Source: Bombyx mori
Taxonomy: Eukaryota > Arthropoda > Insecta > Lepidoptera > Bombycidae
Direction: 5' to 3'
Assembly (NCBI RefSeq): GCF_030269925.1
Contig: NC_085133.1
Location: 516,001 to 580,000 of the forward strand
Length of the DNA: 64,000 nucleotides
Of the stretch, positions 43,901 to 58,900 are shown in pieces. A model generated the notes under the pieces. The model saw nothing but the letters and a program-made list of their open reading frames with translations, was not told the origin of the DNA and ran no database searches. Position 1 is the stretch's first letter. Every line of letters begins with the position of its first letter. The translations under genes were made by a program, and so were the position numbers.

Positions 43901-46900
43901 ACTTTAAAGCCATCTTCAAAAAGCATTTCAAAACAAACTTGCACACGTTGTTCCCCACAAGCAGCTCCGCCTTAAGACCTAAACCAAATTCCCCCACAAC
44001 AGAACTGGAGAAAGGCCCCAAGCACCAGCCCAGCCGCCGCCCCCGGGAGCCCGGGCCTCCGCCCCCCGGGGCCGTCGCCGCGACAACCTACATCATTTTC
44101 TGGACTTGTTTGTGCGTGGCCAACAGATACTCAGTATAGGATTCGGCACCATTTACACTCCGATCTTCGACCAGCATCTTCCTAAGTTCCACCTCCTTCT
44201 TGTCGTACTGGTGTACCACTAACAGCTAAGCAAGAGATAGAACAGTTTCAAACACGCATGCAGAAGACATCAGGGGAAGTGGGCTTTACATTTTTAAAAG
44301 GGGGGAGGGTAGGAGGAGGAGAATGGGTGTCAATAACTAACAGATCGGTTACCGGTTCGATTTGACATTTTCTGTCGGTTGGATATCGACTGCTGTAGTA
44401 TTATTTCAAATTAAATCAGAATTTTAAACACACACAAGTATTAGTTAGTGGATTTGAAGTTACTTAATAAATTTGGTGGTTTTTTTGCAATGTTTTTGAT
44501 TTATCAATAGTAATATCGTCGATATCTCCTAAGATCATAACTTGGCGCTAGTATCGATAAAGTTATCGCGTTGTCCCCTACCTACAGTCAGCTCTTCGAG
44601 GGCGCCGGACTAGAGCAGCGGTCGGGGGAGCGGGATAAATTACCCCAAATGGGGTAAAATGCAATTTTGGGGGGTAAAAATGAAACTTTTGTGAGTAAAA
44701 AGTATATATTGAAGTGAAACTTCTTTAGAATCGTTGTGATTTCAAACTCAAAACAAGAAATTATCATTTACTTGTATTTTATGTGGGGGCGATTTTTTTC
44801 TTCAACTGTATATTACATATATTACTATTATTAGCGTTTTGTATTACAAGGTATTACATTGATAAATTGAACAAATTATGTTTAAATTAAATTTTTAGTT
44901 ATTGTTTACTTTTCAAAATTATCATGGGGGCTATAATATGAAAAATACTAAAAAGAAGCGATTTCGTTTTTTTTCTGTTCTTCGCCATGGGGTAATATCA
45001 ACTTACACAAAAATATTTTGGGGTAATAATTAAAAAAGTTCCCAGACCACTGGGCCAGAGGCTTCGAAGCACTTCTTCTATATCGTTCCGTCACTGCTGA
45101 GGATCGCGACCACGTGTGACGTTCCTCCACTGTGTTCGATCATGGGTGGCAATAACCGAAGCACTAGACCCACTGTATCACTGACATTGCTGATGTCCAT
45201 GGACAACGGAGTCCACTCACTTGACCAATCAAGCTGGTCACATACCTGCTTGTACTGCAATACAGTATGATTGTGGTCCAGTGCCTGAGTTGGATATTTT
45301 TACTTTTAGGTTAGTTACGTTTATAAAAATGATCAAGGGCATCCTCCAGTTCAGTAGTGTAATTGTTTAATTTTATATTGTGAATAAAATTATTTCCTTA
45401 CATTATAAGTTAGATTAGTTTTAAGTGGTCGTGTTGTTCTGTCGTATAATTGTAAGGAACGTTGTTGTACTAATTCAGCACTATGTCTTGTTTTGTCGTG
45501 CGCACGTAACTTATGTTGCAAGCCAGATTTTGTTTCTTTTTACTTGTGTTTTTTTTATGTATATTTTTAGCTTGTAATGTGTATTGTGAGCCTAACAAAT
45601 AAATAAAAAAATTAAAAAATAAATCAATAGATAATGATCCATATAAATGTCAGTTACAGTGATTTCTTAAAAATTAATTAGTAAGGACACAGTTATAAAA
45701 GAAAACTACAACAACATATATACTACATACGATTGAAATACGGCACTACGAGCAAATTCTGTGAACCTCTCTGCAATTATTCAGAAAAGGTACATCTAAT
45801 CTTGAGAATATGCTTGTCTGTACTGCAATATAGTACGATTGTGGTCCAGGGTGCAGGTCCAGGAGGGGGAGGGGGGTTGGGGGGCGTCCCCGTGCTCACC
45901 CGCATGCAGAGGCGGCGTGCGTCGCGCGCGTGCTCGATCTGTGCGCGCACGGTACGGCTGATGGGCGTGTCGAGGACGGGCAGCTCGTAGACCGTGGGCT
46001 CGATCTGTTGAGGGGAGCTCACGCCGAACACGTCGCGCACGAACTCGGCGGGCGCCTGGGACCCCACCCACAGCAACATGTGCACGCCGTTCTCTATCAC
46101 GGGGAACCATTACTCACTATATAGCCCTCGATAACCAGGGCAACAATTACTGGTGGTAGGACCTCTTGTGAGTCCGCGCGGGTAGGTACAACCGCCCTAG
46201 CTATTTCTGCCGTGAATCAGTAATGCGTTTCGGTTTGATGGGCGGGGCAGCCGTTGTAACTATACTTGAGACCTTAGAACTTATATCGCAAGGTGGGTGG
46301 CGCATTTACGTCGTAGATGTCTATGGGCTCCAGTAACCACTTAACAACAGGCGGACTGTGAGCTCGTCCACCCATCGTAGCAATAAAAAAAAAACAAAAA
46401 AAAAATACCAGTTACAGTAGATTGGGAGGAATACGGACAAATCTGGGATGTCACAATACTTTTATTGGGTTGTTACAGATTTAACTTTGTTGCACTGAAA
46501 ATTACTTTTATTTAGTGTTTAACAATATTAAATAGTTTAATTTAGTCATTAAAGTTTTGTAACTCATTAAAGATAATAAAAAGTTAATTACTTAAAGTTA
46601 GGTACCTACCTAACAACAAAATAGTGCTAGCCCTATTGTCCCCATACGCCAAGGTGAATCGGGTCAAGCTAGTTTTCTCAGTTTTTGTGTATATTTTGTA
46701 ATGAATTATGTATAATAACGTATCGTATCTAAAAATTTAAGCCTTCGGAACCATTAAAAAAAACCATTGAAAATTTGTGTTGGATTTGGAAAGGGTCCCA
46801 ATTCCATTTTACGGCAATAAAAGAGATAAATGTACTATAAGCGAATGAACGACCAATATATGATTATTCAAAGTTCCATCCACGTGACGTCATTTGAGCT

Positions 46901-49900
46901 CATGAACATCGGATGTGATAACGAAAGGAGTATCTATATATTAATACGTGAAGGAAAAACTTTGTATCCCTTTTTACGAAAATTGCGCGGACGGAGGAGT
47001 ATGAAATTTCCCACACTTATAGAGAATATAGAGAAGGAGTGCAGAATGCTAATTTTTTTTAAATTATTATCTGTAAATCCACAATATTTAATATTATGAT
47101 AAAATCCCTTAATATTTTACTATTTTTTAAGTATCCTTATGGTTATTAAATAAAACATTAACTGACTTAACTAAGTAACCATTGTCTGCATTGGATAATG
47201 AAATCGATAACCATTTTAACTAGCAATCAATATGATTAGGCGCGGTTGGACTGGGCACACAAGAGCATTGATTTAGTAATTATTAGAAGTAAACATTACA
47301 TACCCAGTAAATATACCCCGAATTCATTCATCTTGTCTATGGAAGCCCTCAGCGGGGTGAGCTTAGCGTCCGGCGAGTCAGCCAGCTTGTGCAGCGGGAG
47401 CAGGCGAGGGTAAGTGTAGACCACGGATGTGGCCACGTCGGCGGTGAGCGCACGGTACATCGCGCACGAGCGGTCGTCGCACGTGATGTCGGGGCCTGTG
47501 GGGGCCCAGGGACCACAATAAGGTTCGACTCGTCCACACCAAGACGCACGATGACTTTAAGGTAGACTACTCATCTATACTATTTTCTTTGAAAATGTGA
47601 TATAAAATTTTATTCCACTAGATCAGTGGTTCCCAAAATTATTTTGTCTATTGCCCACTTTGAGAATAAATTATTTTTTAGCGCCCGGTTTTTTCACCTA
47701 CTTAAATACCACTCTAGCGAGAGCTCTGTCGGTGTCTATGAGTCTTCCTAATTTAAATTCCAAATCGCCTCTACATAACGCACCCTTTTTTTCTGGGTCT
47801 CTTACCGCCCCCTATTTAAGCCTGAAGCGCCCACAAGGGGGCGTTATCGCCCACTTTGGGAAAGGCTGCATTAGATGCTGATGAGCGCTTCCAACTCGTC
47901 CCGACTTTACAAGTGACTATGAAGACAGCCTCGCCGCCGGAGAGGGTTATTATGGCCTCTAGGACTATTCTAACTATGTCCGGTTTGTGTGAGTGTGAGT
48001 TTGCGGGGCTCAACCTGAGAGAATTTACAATCACTGGCCCCAGTCAGAGCAGTGGGTCACTGATTCTAACATTGGATCGTACATTTCACAAAAGTTACGC
48101 TACATACAGGTGCGGGAGGTACGTACCTCCGGCCAGCGCGTCGGAGCGCAGCAGACAGCAGGTGTAGAGCGGCAGCAGCTTCATGGACTCCGGCAGCACG
48201 AGCTGTCCGGCGGCGGAGGGCGAGGCGCAGTGGCGGCGGTAGGCGGCCAGCGAGCGGGCACAGCGCGCCCCCAGCGCCTGCCGCGCCGCGCGGCCCCCCG
48301 CCTCCCGCACCGCCCACACCGCTGCGGCACACAGTGCGCTGTCAGTACCCACTCTCTACTGTCTCTCTACTTATTTAATTAGGTTCCACAATCTATACAT
48401 ATAAATAAAATTGGAGTGTCTGTTTGTAATATTGAAATAACCGCTTTTTACTACATGCATATTGTTACGCGCTGGGTTTCGGGATAAATAAACTTTCACC
48501 AAAGTACAACTTAAAAACTGCATTCAACACTTAAAACACTTAAACACTTCATAAACATTTTAAAACACTCAACAAACACTAAAACTCTCAATTCGCTTGT
48601 TCCGCTTCGCTTCAGGTGATCCGTTCGCTGTCTCGCTTCGAGTAGTTCCGATTACTGACTGACTGCGTGCCATCCCTTCAACGCTTTATATCGCAATCGA
48701 GAATGTTCCACACAACTCTAGTCGTAATCTGTCAATAGATGGCGTTGTAATTCTCGAGCATTCTGGATCTTTCGATATTCGTTCGACTATTCGGCGATAG
48801 ATGGCGTTACTCTTACCGGCGTAATAATATGAATATATATACGGTACATACACTAAAATAACATTTTTTACAATTTTTGTCTGTCTGTCTGTCTGTTTGT
48901 TCCTGCTAATCTCTGGAACGGCTGGACCGATTTTGACGAGACTCACTGATAGGTAGCTGATGATATAAGGAGTAACTTAGGTTACTTTTTTACTTTTAGA
49001 CTAACTTCGCCTCGCGGCGTCACCCGCGGCACGACAATATCCGCGGGTAACATCGCGGGACTCAGCTATCAATAATCAAATTTAATGTTTCCAAAGCGAA
49101 GCGAGGGCGGGTCGCTAGTACTAATATATAAATCTGCAGTGGTTTTTACGGATGTTCCGTTATAACTACTGAACCATACATCCGATTGACTTGAAACTTG
49201 GTATCCATGTATAAGGGACATGTACTTAATGGATAGGCTAATATTTATATGTGTGTTGGACTTCCTAATAATAGTGACAATAAATAAGAATGTTAATTTT
49301 AAATGCCCAGCGAAGCGGACGAGTACGGCTATTAATAATAAAAAAATACCCAACTTTTAAGGCTAATCTTCTTTATATGTGGTATACATATGTAACCTCT
49401 ATAAGATTTATCTTAAAAGTGGTTAATAATGTTATAAAGATGACATAAATGGACTTTTGAATATTGAAGAATATTGACAGTAAAAGAAGGAACATTAGAA
49501 ATATAAAAGCATTTTGGAATATTGAAATATAAAAAAAGTGGTGAAGCAATAGCTTTAAATGTTGTTTCTCTTTATAGAGCAACTCAATTTGTGCTATAGT
49601 TTTACTAGGCTAAACTGTATTTTGATGTAAATAAAATAATACATTATATATATATATATATCTAAGTAAGTGAACCCTCGGACGTAGTAGGGGAAAGTTC
49701 GCGCATTTACACTCATGTGCAAAAATATTATTTACTCTGTGTCATATTGCTACTAATTTTTTAAGGGATTTTTTTTCTTTTGCTTAGTTGGACGGACGGG
49801 CTCACAGCCCACCTGATGTTAAGTGGTTACTGGAGCCCATAGACATCTACAACGTAAATGCGCCACCTATGACCTTGTAACTAAGATCTTTACGTCATGT

Positions 49901-52900
49901 CTTATTTTAATTTATATTCTTATTTTTATGAAAAACGATAACAAATATGAAGTGAAATGAATTGAAATGAAGATAATTAATTTGAGGCATTAATCAGCTT
50001 GGGATGAAATTAAATGAAATAAGATGAGATGATATGGGGTGAAATATAATCTCAGTAAAATGGTGGTCATTTACTGAGATTTTTTCAGTGAACTTTTTGG
50101 AGGATCCCGAGAACTCACGCCCAGCGGCTTTGTTTCATTTTCCGACATTTGTGCACTTTCACAGATATTAAACAGTTAATAAACCACCGTTATTGCACAT
50201 TTAAACCTGAAGAAACACTAAATAGACAAAATAAAACATATCACACAACTTCACTCCTCGCGTTCCAGCCAAAAAGTCCCTAATGCTATTAAGGTATTAA
50301 AAACAACATAGAGTAAAATAGCTATTATTTCTATTATTAGGTCTATTATTATTTTTAGGTCAAAAGACATTAAAATTTATATTATGTTCTTTAAATTTTT
50401 TACGAAGCCTTTCTACGGTTCGGAGTTTAGCTGTTTGTTATGTGGTTATTATGAATGCATCTTTTATTACAGATTGATCGAAACTATCCATTCCGGTAAC
50501 TTTCTTCTTCCCTGATCTTTTTTACCCGGAATTCGAAACACGGCGAGCAAGTCGGAGTCCTTAGCTTCGTTAATAATGCACCTAACAGTACTCACTGTTT
50601 TTGTTACTTCCGAAATCTGTTTTACTGTTTCCATATCATTCTTTCCCTGTTTTTTCATAAAGCAATATACGTCATACGCCATTTTTCTAGTTTGTCTTTT
50701 TAATACTACACCAGTTTGTCGTGGCATAGTGTATTTTTTTATAAAATATCAACAAACACTCAACAAATAGCAATAACAACAAAATCAACAAACAATTATA
50801 ACAAAAAAATTTAATGATTAATAACGATAGAATTTTCACTGTACGCGAGTGTACTTTTGGGAGTCAGCGGAACGAGGGCGCGGGGCGGGGCGCCGGGGTC
50901 GGCTGATCTACCATTAGCCGCCCTCATCACCAAATCGGTTCTGCCCAGTTAAGTTCATTTGCTCACTTTGCCGGGTCATAGACACGTTTGAGTCTTTTTG
51001 TACGGATACTTCGATTCCGTATAATCAAATAAGTTTTAATTAAAATGAGTATAATAGCGGCTCTAACACCGCACGACGCACTTACCTTGTTTGGTCAGGA
51101 AGTTGATGCAGGTGTCGAGCTCCATGCTGCGGTAGACGTCGGCGAGCTGGTGCGCCACGCTGAGCGCCAGGTTGAGCACGCGCAGCCGGCGCTGGCCCGA
51201 GCGGTGCGTGTACAGCAGCGCCGCCTGCACGTACACGCCCTCCTCCGCCGTCAGCTTGTCGTCGTGCTTCACCTCGATGCCGACCGCCTTGTCCGCGTCT
51301 GCGGGACGGGGGGCGGGTCAGTGGGGGGGCGCGAGGCTGCGGCAGTACGCGGCGGGCACGCACCCATGACGGCGAGCTCCACGTCGGTGGTGTTGGACAT
51401 GAAGAAGTGCCCGTAGAAGTCGGTGGGGCGCACGCCGGTGGACGTCCGCAGTCGCATGACGGCGTCGTGCGCGGCCGGACGTCGCAGCGCGCGCCGCACG
51501 TCCCGCAGCAGCCGCGCGCCGTCGCACTCCGCCTGCACACAGCACGCCGCCGTCAGTACGGGGTCCGCGGGGCGGGGCGGGGCGGGGCGGGGCGGGACGG
51601 GGCGGGGCGGGGCGGGGCACGCACCGTGAAGTAGGTGTACTTGTAGAGCTGTCCGCCGGTGAGGCGCGGCAGCTGCCCCACGGTGGCGGCGTCGATGTAG
51701 GCGTTGTTGCAGGCGAACAGCTGCACGGCCACGCCGGCCGCCGAGCACGCCGCGCCCAGCTCGTTGTACGCGGTGTTCTGCGGACCTGGGACCGCGCGCC
51801 GCTCGATTAGTGGCCGGGTTGTGCGCGAAAATGTATCCTAAGGTACCTTTTCGCCCTATTATACAGAATTTTCTTCAGACGGAAATTGGACGTTAGTTAA
51901 ACGTGGCCATTGTGGTGTGCACGGCCATATGCTCATTCGTGGCTGAAGGAACGTCTCGTGTGCAATGGAACAGAGCGTAGGTCTGTGGGTCATGTGTATG
52001 TCATGTGTACATTATAAGTGCAATGCGTGTAAAAAACATTGCGCACATTCAGAAAACAAACGGAGATAGCAAAGACAAATTTGATTTTCAATATTTGCAG
52101 ATGTATTATAATTGACATAGCTTTTACGTTTGAACTGCTTGCTCGTCTCCTAGTGCAAGCTGCATGTGGTCCCTCTCACCCAATATCTGCTTTTCCTTGT
52201 CGGTTCCCAAAAGCTTCCTGTCCTCGCGGTTGACGAGCTTCCCGGGCGCGTTGTACGTGGGCAGCGTAGTGTGGAACACGAACAGCTGACCGGCGGTGTC
52301 GGCAGCTTTCAAAGCTTCCAGACCAGCCTGGTCGAGGAATAATATGTTTATAGTAGAGCATAAGCAAACCAAAATGACGAACATCGAACCTGCGGCTGCA
52401 CGACACTGACGCGTTGAGTATTAGTTATATCAACTCTGTCTCCTTAGCTACTAAATGGTTGAGGATTTTAGCCGCGTTATAATTTACAAGCTGTATCCGC
52501 CCGCTTCGCTAGGCATTTAAAATTAACATTATTATTTCTCACCCTCACAAGGATTCTCACCATTAACGCCCCCGTAACTGGTGTAGGGAGTCCAACACTC
52601 ATTTAAATATTAGCCTATCCGTTAAGTACATGTATATTCTACATGGATACCAAGTTTCAAGTCAATCGGATGCATGGTTCAGTAGTAATAACGGTACATC
52701 CGTAAAAACTACTGTAGATTTATATATTAGTATACATATACATTTATTTATATTATTAATAATAAGCAAAGCTGTGGACCAACTGACTGATCCCAAAAGC
52801 TCCGTGTCGAGCGGCCCATTGGCGACCCCGACTGACCTGAACGGCCGGCAGCATGACAGTCTCCGTCTCCTTGTTCTCTCTGAACATGGCGGGAATCTGC

Positions 52901-55900
52901 TCCAGCAGGGAGGCGAGCACCGAGCCGCTGTCCTCGACCCTCTCCAGGAACCCCTCCAGGATGGGCACGAACATGTCGCCCACGTCGCCCACCGACAGCA
53001 TTTGGGCTTGGCCTAAGCTGCCCTGGAACAAGCACACGCCGGACCTCCTCGTGACGTCACTGTACACGACGCGCCCCTCGGGTGGGGGTTACAGTGCGTT
53101 TCAAATAAGAATGTGCACGTCAATGACCCCTTGATCTGTCAAAGTTCGATAAGTATGGATAGCAACAACAATAAATTATCTTCTATTTTTTTAATGAATT
53201 GTTTGCCTAATTATGAAGATTATTAATATGTCTGTCTTAATAAACCATACATACCTATATAATTTTTTTGATATGTTGCATTTGACCGTACTGGTCGAGA
53301 TAAATTAAACATGAATTTAAGATTATATATTAAAAAAAAAACACCTATTTAAAAATCAATACTGTCGGGCCCTATAACTTATGGATGGGCGACGATGATT
53401 ATGATCACTCAAGCAGCAAACTCGAAGATCTGAATTATAAATTAATATTTAAAAAATCCTAACTTTTTTTACTGACTCTACCAATTCTTTTCGATTTGAC
53501 GGCTATGACGTCACAACATGGCGCAGGTCCATGGACATTCTCGTTTGAAACGCGTCATACCTTGATGTTGTAGAAGTGAACGGTCGAGCTGTAGGTGATG
53601 AAGCCGACGCGGGTGTAGCTCTTCCCTTGCTCGTCCTTGGGCAGCTCCTGGAAGAGCAGACGGGAAGGCTTATTGTCGTTCGGTTCCGTTACAGCAGCGG
53701 TATTTTTTATCGCTTAGATGGTGGACGATGGTGGATGAAAGGCGACTGCATGCAGCAGAGATGCGAATGTTGCGATGGATGTGTGGAGTAACGAGAATGG
53801 ATAGAATAGATGGAATGAATATGTTAGAGGAAGTCTGAAAGTGGCACCTGTGACAGAGAAGCTGAGAAGTGCGCGTTTGAGATGGTATGGACATGGTAAG
53901 AGAATGTTAACTATGAATGTGGAAGGATATAGAGGAAGAGGAAGACCTAAGAAGAAATGGAAAGACGATATGGGTAAGAGAGGAGTGAGGTAAGAGTGGA
54001 AAAAATGGTATATGATAGAAGAGTATGGAAGGAGAAAACATGTTGCGCCGACCCAGGTGACTGGGATAAGGGTAGGATGATGATGACGATGGTGGACTCA
54101 CAGCCTACCTGTGTTAAGTGGTTACTGGAGCCCATAGCCATCTACAACGTAAATGCGCCACTCACCTTGAGATATCTCAATTATAGTTACAACGGCTGCC
54201 TCGCCCTTCAAACCGAAACGCATTACTGCTTCACGGCAGAAATGGGCAGGGCGGTCGTACCTACCCGCGCGGCCTCACAAGAGGTCCTACCACCAGTAAT
54301 AAGTCCGTCCCCGCGCGCTCACCCGGATGATGTCGAGGATGTTCTCGCAGAACGCGTCGACGAGGCCGCTCTTGACGGCGTTGTACGACACGTCCAGCAC
54401 GAACACGGTGGCCGGCGGCTTCGGCAGCGTGTTGTTCTGCGAAGGACAAACTTTTTTTTTAAAGCGATTTTATGACCTGGTAACTAAGACCTTTAAGTCA
54501 TGGCTTATTTTAATTTATCTTGTTATTTTTATGAAAAAACTAGCTGACCCGGCAGACTTTGTAGTGCCTCAATCTATAAATAAAAGTAGGTCTTAGGAAC
54601 ATCCATAAAAACCACAGTAGATTTATATATTTAATATAGATTAACGATGAAATAAGGCACAAATATTTAAAAAGTAACGTAGTGCCATTAGAAGTTAAGT
54701 TTCTAACGAGGCACACACAAATGACGTCACAATCCACTAATTCAATTAGTTCCGTTCGATGCAGCGACTAGTACCGACCCTGCAGTACTCGGTGGTGGCG
54801 ACTATCTCGTAGGCCCCCAGCGCCATCTCCGCCGGCACCCGCCCGTACTGCTGCATGCTGTTCACGTACTGAGTGTACTCCATCGGCACTGCAACGAGAA
54901 GCAAACGTGGTTTTAATACGCTTTTTTTTATGATTTAAAGGTTAACTGGTGGCCTGAAGGCCTTTCCAGTTTCACTAGAACAGGTGGGCGAGCAAAGGCG
55001 CAGCCAGGAGGGGTGGGATTTGCTAACAGCTGCCCGAGCGCCTCCGAAGGAGACCTAACAACTCAAGAGCAATTGCTTCGCTTTAGAAACTCAGCGAGCT
55101 GATGCATGGATTAGGTTGCGCGTCGAACTCTTTGCCGAGTTTGACGAGTACGGTTACCGGGGTCTCTAAGCCTGCTCCTAGTGTTGGAGCTGAAGGCGTC
55201 CCGCTTTTATTAGCTTCATACGTATGTATTTTATTATGTAACGGAATCTTTGAACACGATTTTGACCTCTTTCAAAACGTCGGATTAACTAGAAATTTGG
55301 CATACTTATTAAGGACTACTGACAATATAATATTTAAAAAAAAAAATTAAAAAATTTAAATTCAAGTAAAAAATAGAAAAGAAATTTGAATGAATAATAG
55401 TGTAAGAAAAAAAAAATTTTATTGTAAAAAAGCATATATAAGCATTCAGGATATTATCAAAATAACCCTTCTACTCATATCTGTTCATAAAATATATTTT
55501 TACAATAAAAATTTTTTTCTTACACTCTTTTTAATTCAAATTTATTAAAATTTATTTTCTATTTTTTAGTTGGATTTTCTATAAAAGCGTATTTTTTTAG
55601 TTTTTTTAAACTATTATTTATTTACTGCACTAGAGGGTTGGAGGCCTTTCCAACCCTCTAGTGCGGTCACGGTGGAGGTATCTGTGAAGCCGCGAAGCAG
55701 TAATCCAGTTCGAAGGTTGCAACAGTCGTTTACTATACAATTGAGACTTAGATATCATGTTTCAAGGTGAACGTCGGTGGACTGGAGCCACTTAACAATT
55801 GGTGCGCCGTACAAGCGTCTTTGCAAAAAAAAATCAACCACCGTGATATCGAAAATTAAATTTTATTGTGAACTTGCTGTCCCGCTCTTTAGCCCGGAAT

Positions 55901-58900
55901 TTAAGAGCTGGTTGGTGGTAGAACTATGATGGTACACACCACTTCAGATTCGATTATCTATGGTATTATGGTATAGTGGTTTAAGACTCACCCTCAGTAG
56001 TCGCCTTGCAGAAGGCACACTTGAAATGTCTCCCGGCGTCCACGAACTTCATGTTGGGGCACATGTAGGCCTTGCAGCGGCAGCAGCGCACCGGGCCCAT
56101 GCCGGGGGACCCCGTCAGCGCCGCGAAGTCCAGCAGCGGCGGCTCCAGCTCCTGCCCCACCGTCTCCGCCATCGGGGACACCTGGGGACGAGCGAGCGAT
56201 GCGCGAGTTCATTCTAACACACTCCGGGGTCCTAGAGAGACTGAGATAGTCTAAATATACTTTAGACTATCTCAGTCTATATACTAGATACTTTTGTCCT
56301 GCCTATACTGATACTACTTGATTTTCACCCCGCCTATTTCTACCGTGAAGCAGTAATGCGTTTCGGTTTGAAGAGTGGGGTAGCCGTTGTAACTATACTT
56401 GAGACCTTAGAACTTATATCTCAAGGTGGGTGGCGCATTTAAGTTATAAATGTCTATGGGCTCCAGTAACCACTTGGTGAGCTGTGAGCTCGTTCACCCA
56501 TCTAAGCAATAAATAAATAAAAAAGATAGTCTTTTTTTTTACCTGTGCTGATAACCTTGAGAGACTATTTCAGTTTCTACTTGACGTGTAGGTGAGCTCA
56601 CGGGGCTCAAACCTGAAGACGTTGCTAACAAGAACCCTAGCAAGAGCCGTGCTTCGCAGAATCTACCACCGGATCGGAAACGCGACCCACTGAAAAGATC
56701 CGGCGAGGAACTCAGTGGGCTGTGTCTGTAGGTTAATTTACTCGCCGAGCCCTTCGTCGCAAGCGACGGGTTCGACGGGGACGGTGACCGGTGCTTGAGG
56801 TACCTAAAAGCTCCGTTAATGGATCGGGAGATTCTGTAATGACGTGTACTATCTCAAAGAAACTTACGACCAAACAGAACGGCATGGCGGTTTGCTTCAG
56901 CAGGTCTGCGGTCACAGGCACCGTGTACATGGAACTCCGAATGTAGCGGGGACCTGGGAACAGAGAGGTATGTTGGAACCGTTCAAGGAAACAAGGTTGG
57001 CTGATTGAACTTATCGTTTCTGAGATGATAACATCACGCACGAAAAGCTCAGCATAGCTGATTACTCTTGGCAGAGCAGTCCTGGTCATGTGGAATGTTA
57101 TTACTGGTGGTAGGACCTCCTGTGAGTCAGCACGGGTAGGTACCACCACCTCGCCTATTTCTGCCGTGAAGCAGTAATGCGTTTCGGTTTGAAGGTTGGG
57201 GCAGCCGTTGTACTATAAAAATTAGACCTTAGAACTCATATCTCATGATAGATGGCGGCATTTACGTTGTAGATGTCTATGGGCTCCGTTGACCACTTAC
57301 ACCAGGCGGACCGTGAGTCCATCCACTCGTTTAAGCAATAAAATGTACACAATGAATACGGAAATGCAGGACGCTACTTAAGCGTTATTTTACGCGTCCA
57401 CAATAGACAAATAGTGGCACCTTTTAGCGGACTCAAATGTAATTATCAAATATGTGAATATAATTCGATTAAAAGATGTCATTGTATGGTGCATTGTGCA
57501 TTCTTTCTCCACTATGAAAATGATTTGTTGGTCCGCTTTAGGTACATACAAGTACCTTTAAAAAAAACATATCTGCCCCTGAAAATACCATTATATTGAG
57601 CAGCTGCATCTAATAGGCTATTTACCATCAAATAAATGCTAATTAAACAAGATAAAAAAACTTCTTACTGGCATTCCCTTTGTCGTCAACGATGAAATCG
57701 GTGGTCACCAGCGGCGGAACTAATCCTTTACCATTCGTAACAAAGACACCACCCCGGTTCTGTTGGTCATCCAACATCACCTCGATCTGTGCAATAGAAA
57801 AACAAATTTTCAATATGTATAAGCAGATTTAAAGCCTTGAAGATTATCGTTAATACAGTTAAGATAGTTTTATGATATGCAGGAGATAAGGAAATCGATT
57901 TCTCAAACTGGTAGCGGTGGCTCCTGATACAATACGGGTCATAAACACGATGTAGCATTATCACTTACATCTACATCTTCATATATACACATATGTATCT
58001 ATATCTATATGCATGCCTAGTTTATTTACAAGATGCTGAGATATGTTAGGGTAATCAATGACAGCATCGGCAAAAAGAGGAAGATTGACAGATTGACTAA
58101 AAAAGTTCAGTGCAAGAGAAATTTAAGCCGACACAGGGACAGTACAATATTGTGTACTTTTTGACAAAACTCTACTGTGTTATTAAACTTAGGGCTTTTA
58201 TATTAGATGAAAAAGATATACTGCATTGATCTTATAATAAATTGAAGATAATTGGTCTATATTGTTCATCATAAAGGATGAGCTGCCTAATCGCTGGACA
58301 CACGCTTAGATAGCTTCCATAACTAATCCTATGTTCTGAACAATTCTGAACTTAAGTTTATGATGGTCATTTTAATTAGATTTGAATTAGACAGAGAATA
58401 ATTTAAATTAATTATATTATTAACATATTTCAGATGATATCTTATAGTCGAATATGAGAATTTTTACTCATCTCAAAATGTTAAATGAATATTTATTTTC
58501 TTACCGGACTGGGCATTTGGTCCGGATCTAGGGTTTTCTGTGGTGGTTGATACTGCTGACCTGGGTAGCTTGGCTGTTGTGCTGGGAATGGAGGTTGGTA
58601 CTGTGGCGGGTAGCCTGATGGTTGTCCTTGATATTGTTGCCCATGGCCTTGTGGTGGAAGGGGTGGCATGCCTGTTGGTAAAAAAATTATTCAATACTAG
58701 CAGATCCGACAGACAGTCCTGCATACACAAAATGAATGAATGAATGCATGCTCAAAAATTTATTCAAATCGGTCTAGCCATTTAGGTGGAGTTCTGTGAC
58801 ATACAATCATACAATAGAATTTATATATATATATAAATCCATTCCGACAGGAGCCCTCTTCTTCGATATAGCGAAGGCGTTCGACAAAGTCTGGCACAAC

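Noticed and set aside
45796..46110. Long Arg-rich frames overlapping Sec24 exon 16 in other frames
   Set aside because: They are shadows of a GC-rich exon; only the frame with the gelsolin-like sequence joins its neighbours in phase.
48066..48352. Several frames on both strands around 48.2 kb
   Set aside because: Only the one giving the Sec24 helical-domain motifs is supported; the rest are GC-driven.
51269..51748. Frame of about 159 codons across Sec24 exons 11-12
   Set aside because: It runs through the (GGGGC)n intron and out of the conserved frame; composition is Arg/Ala/Pro from GC-rich DNA.
53996..54475. 159-codon frame reaching into Sec24 exon 7
   Set aside because: It mixes RTE tail, SINE and antisense of exon 7; no coherent protein.
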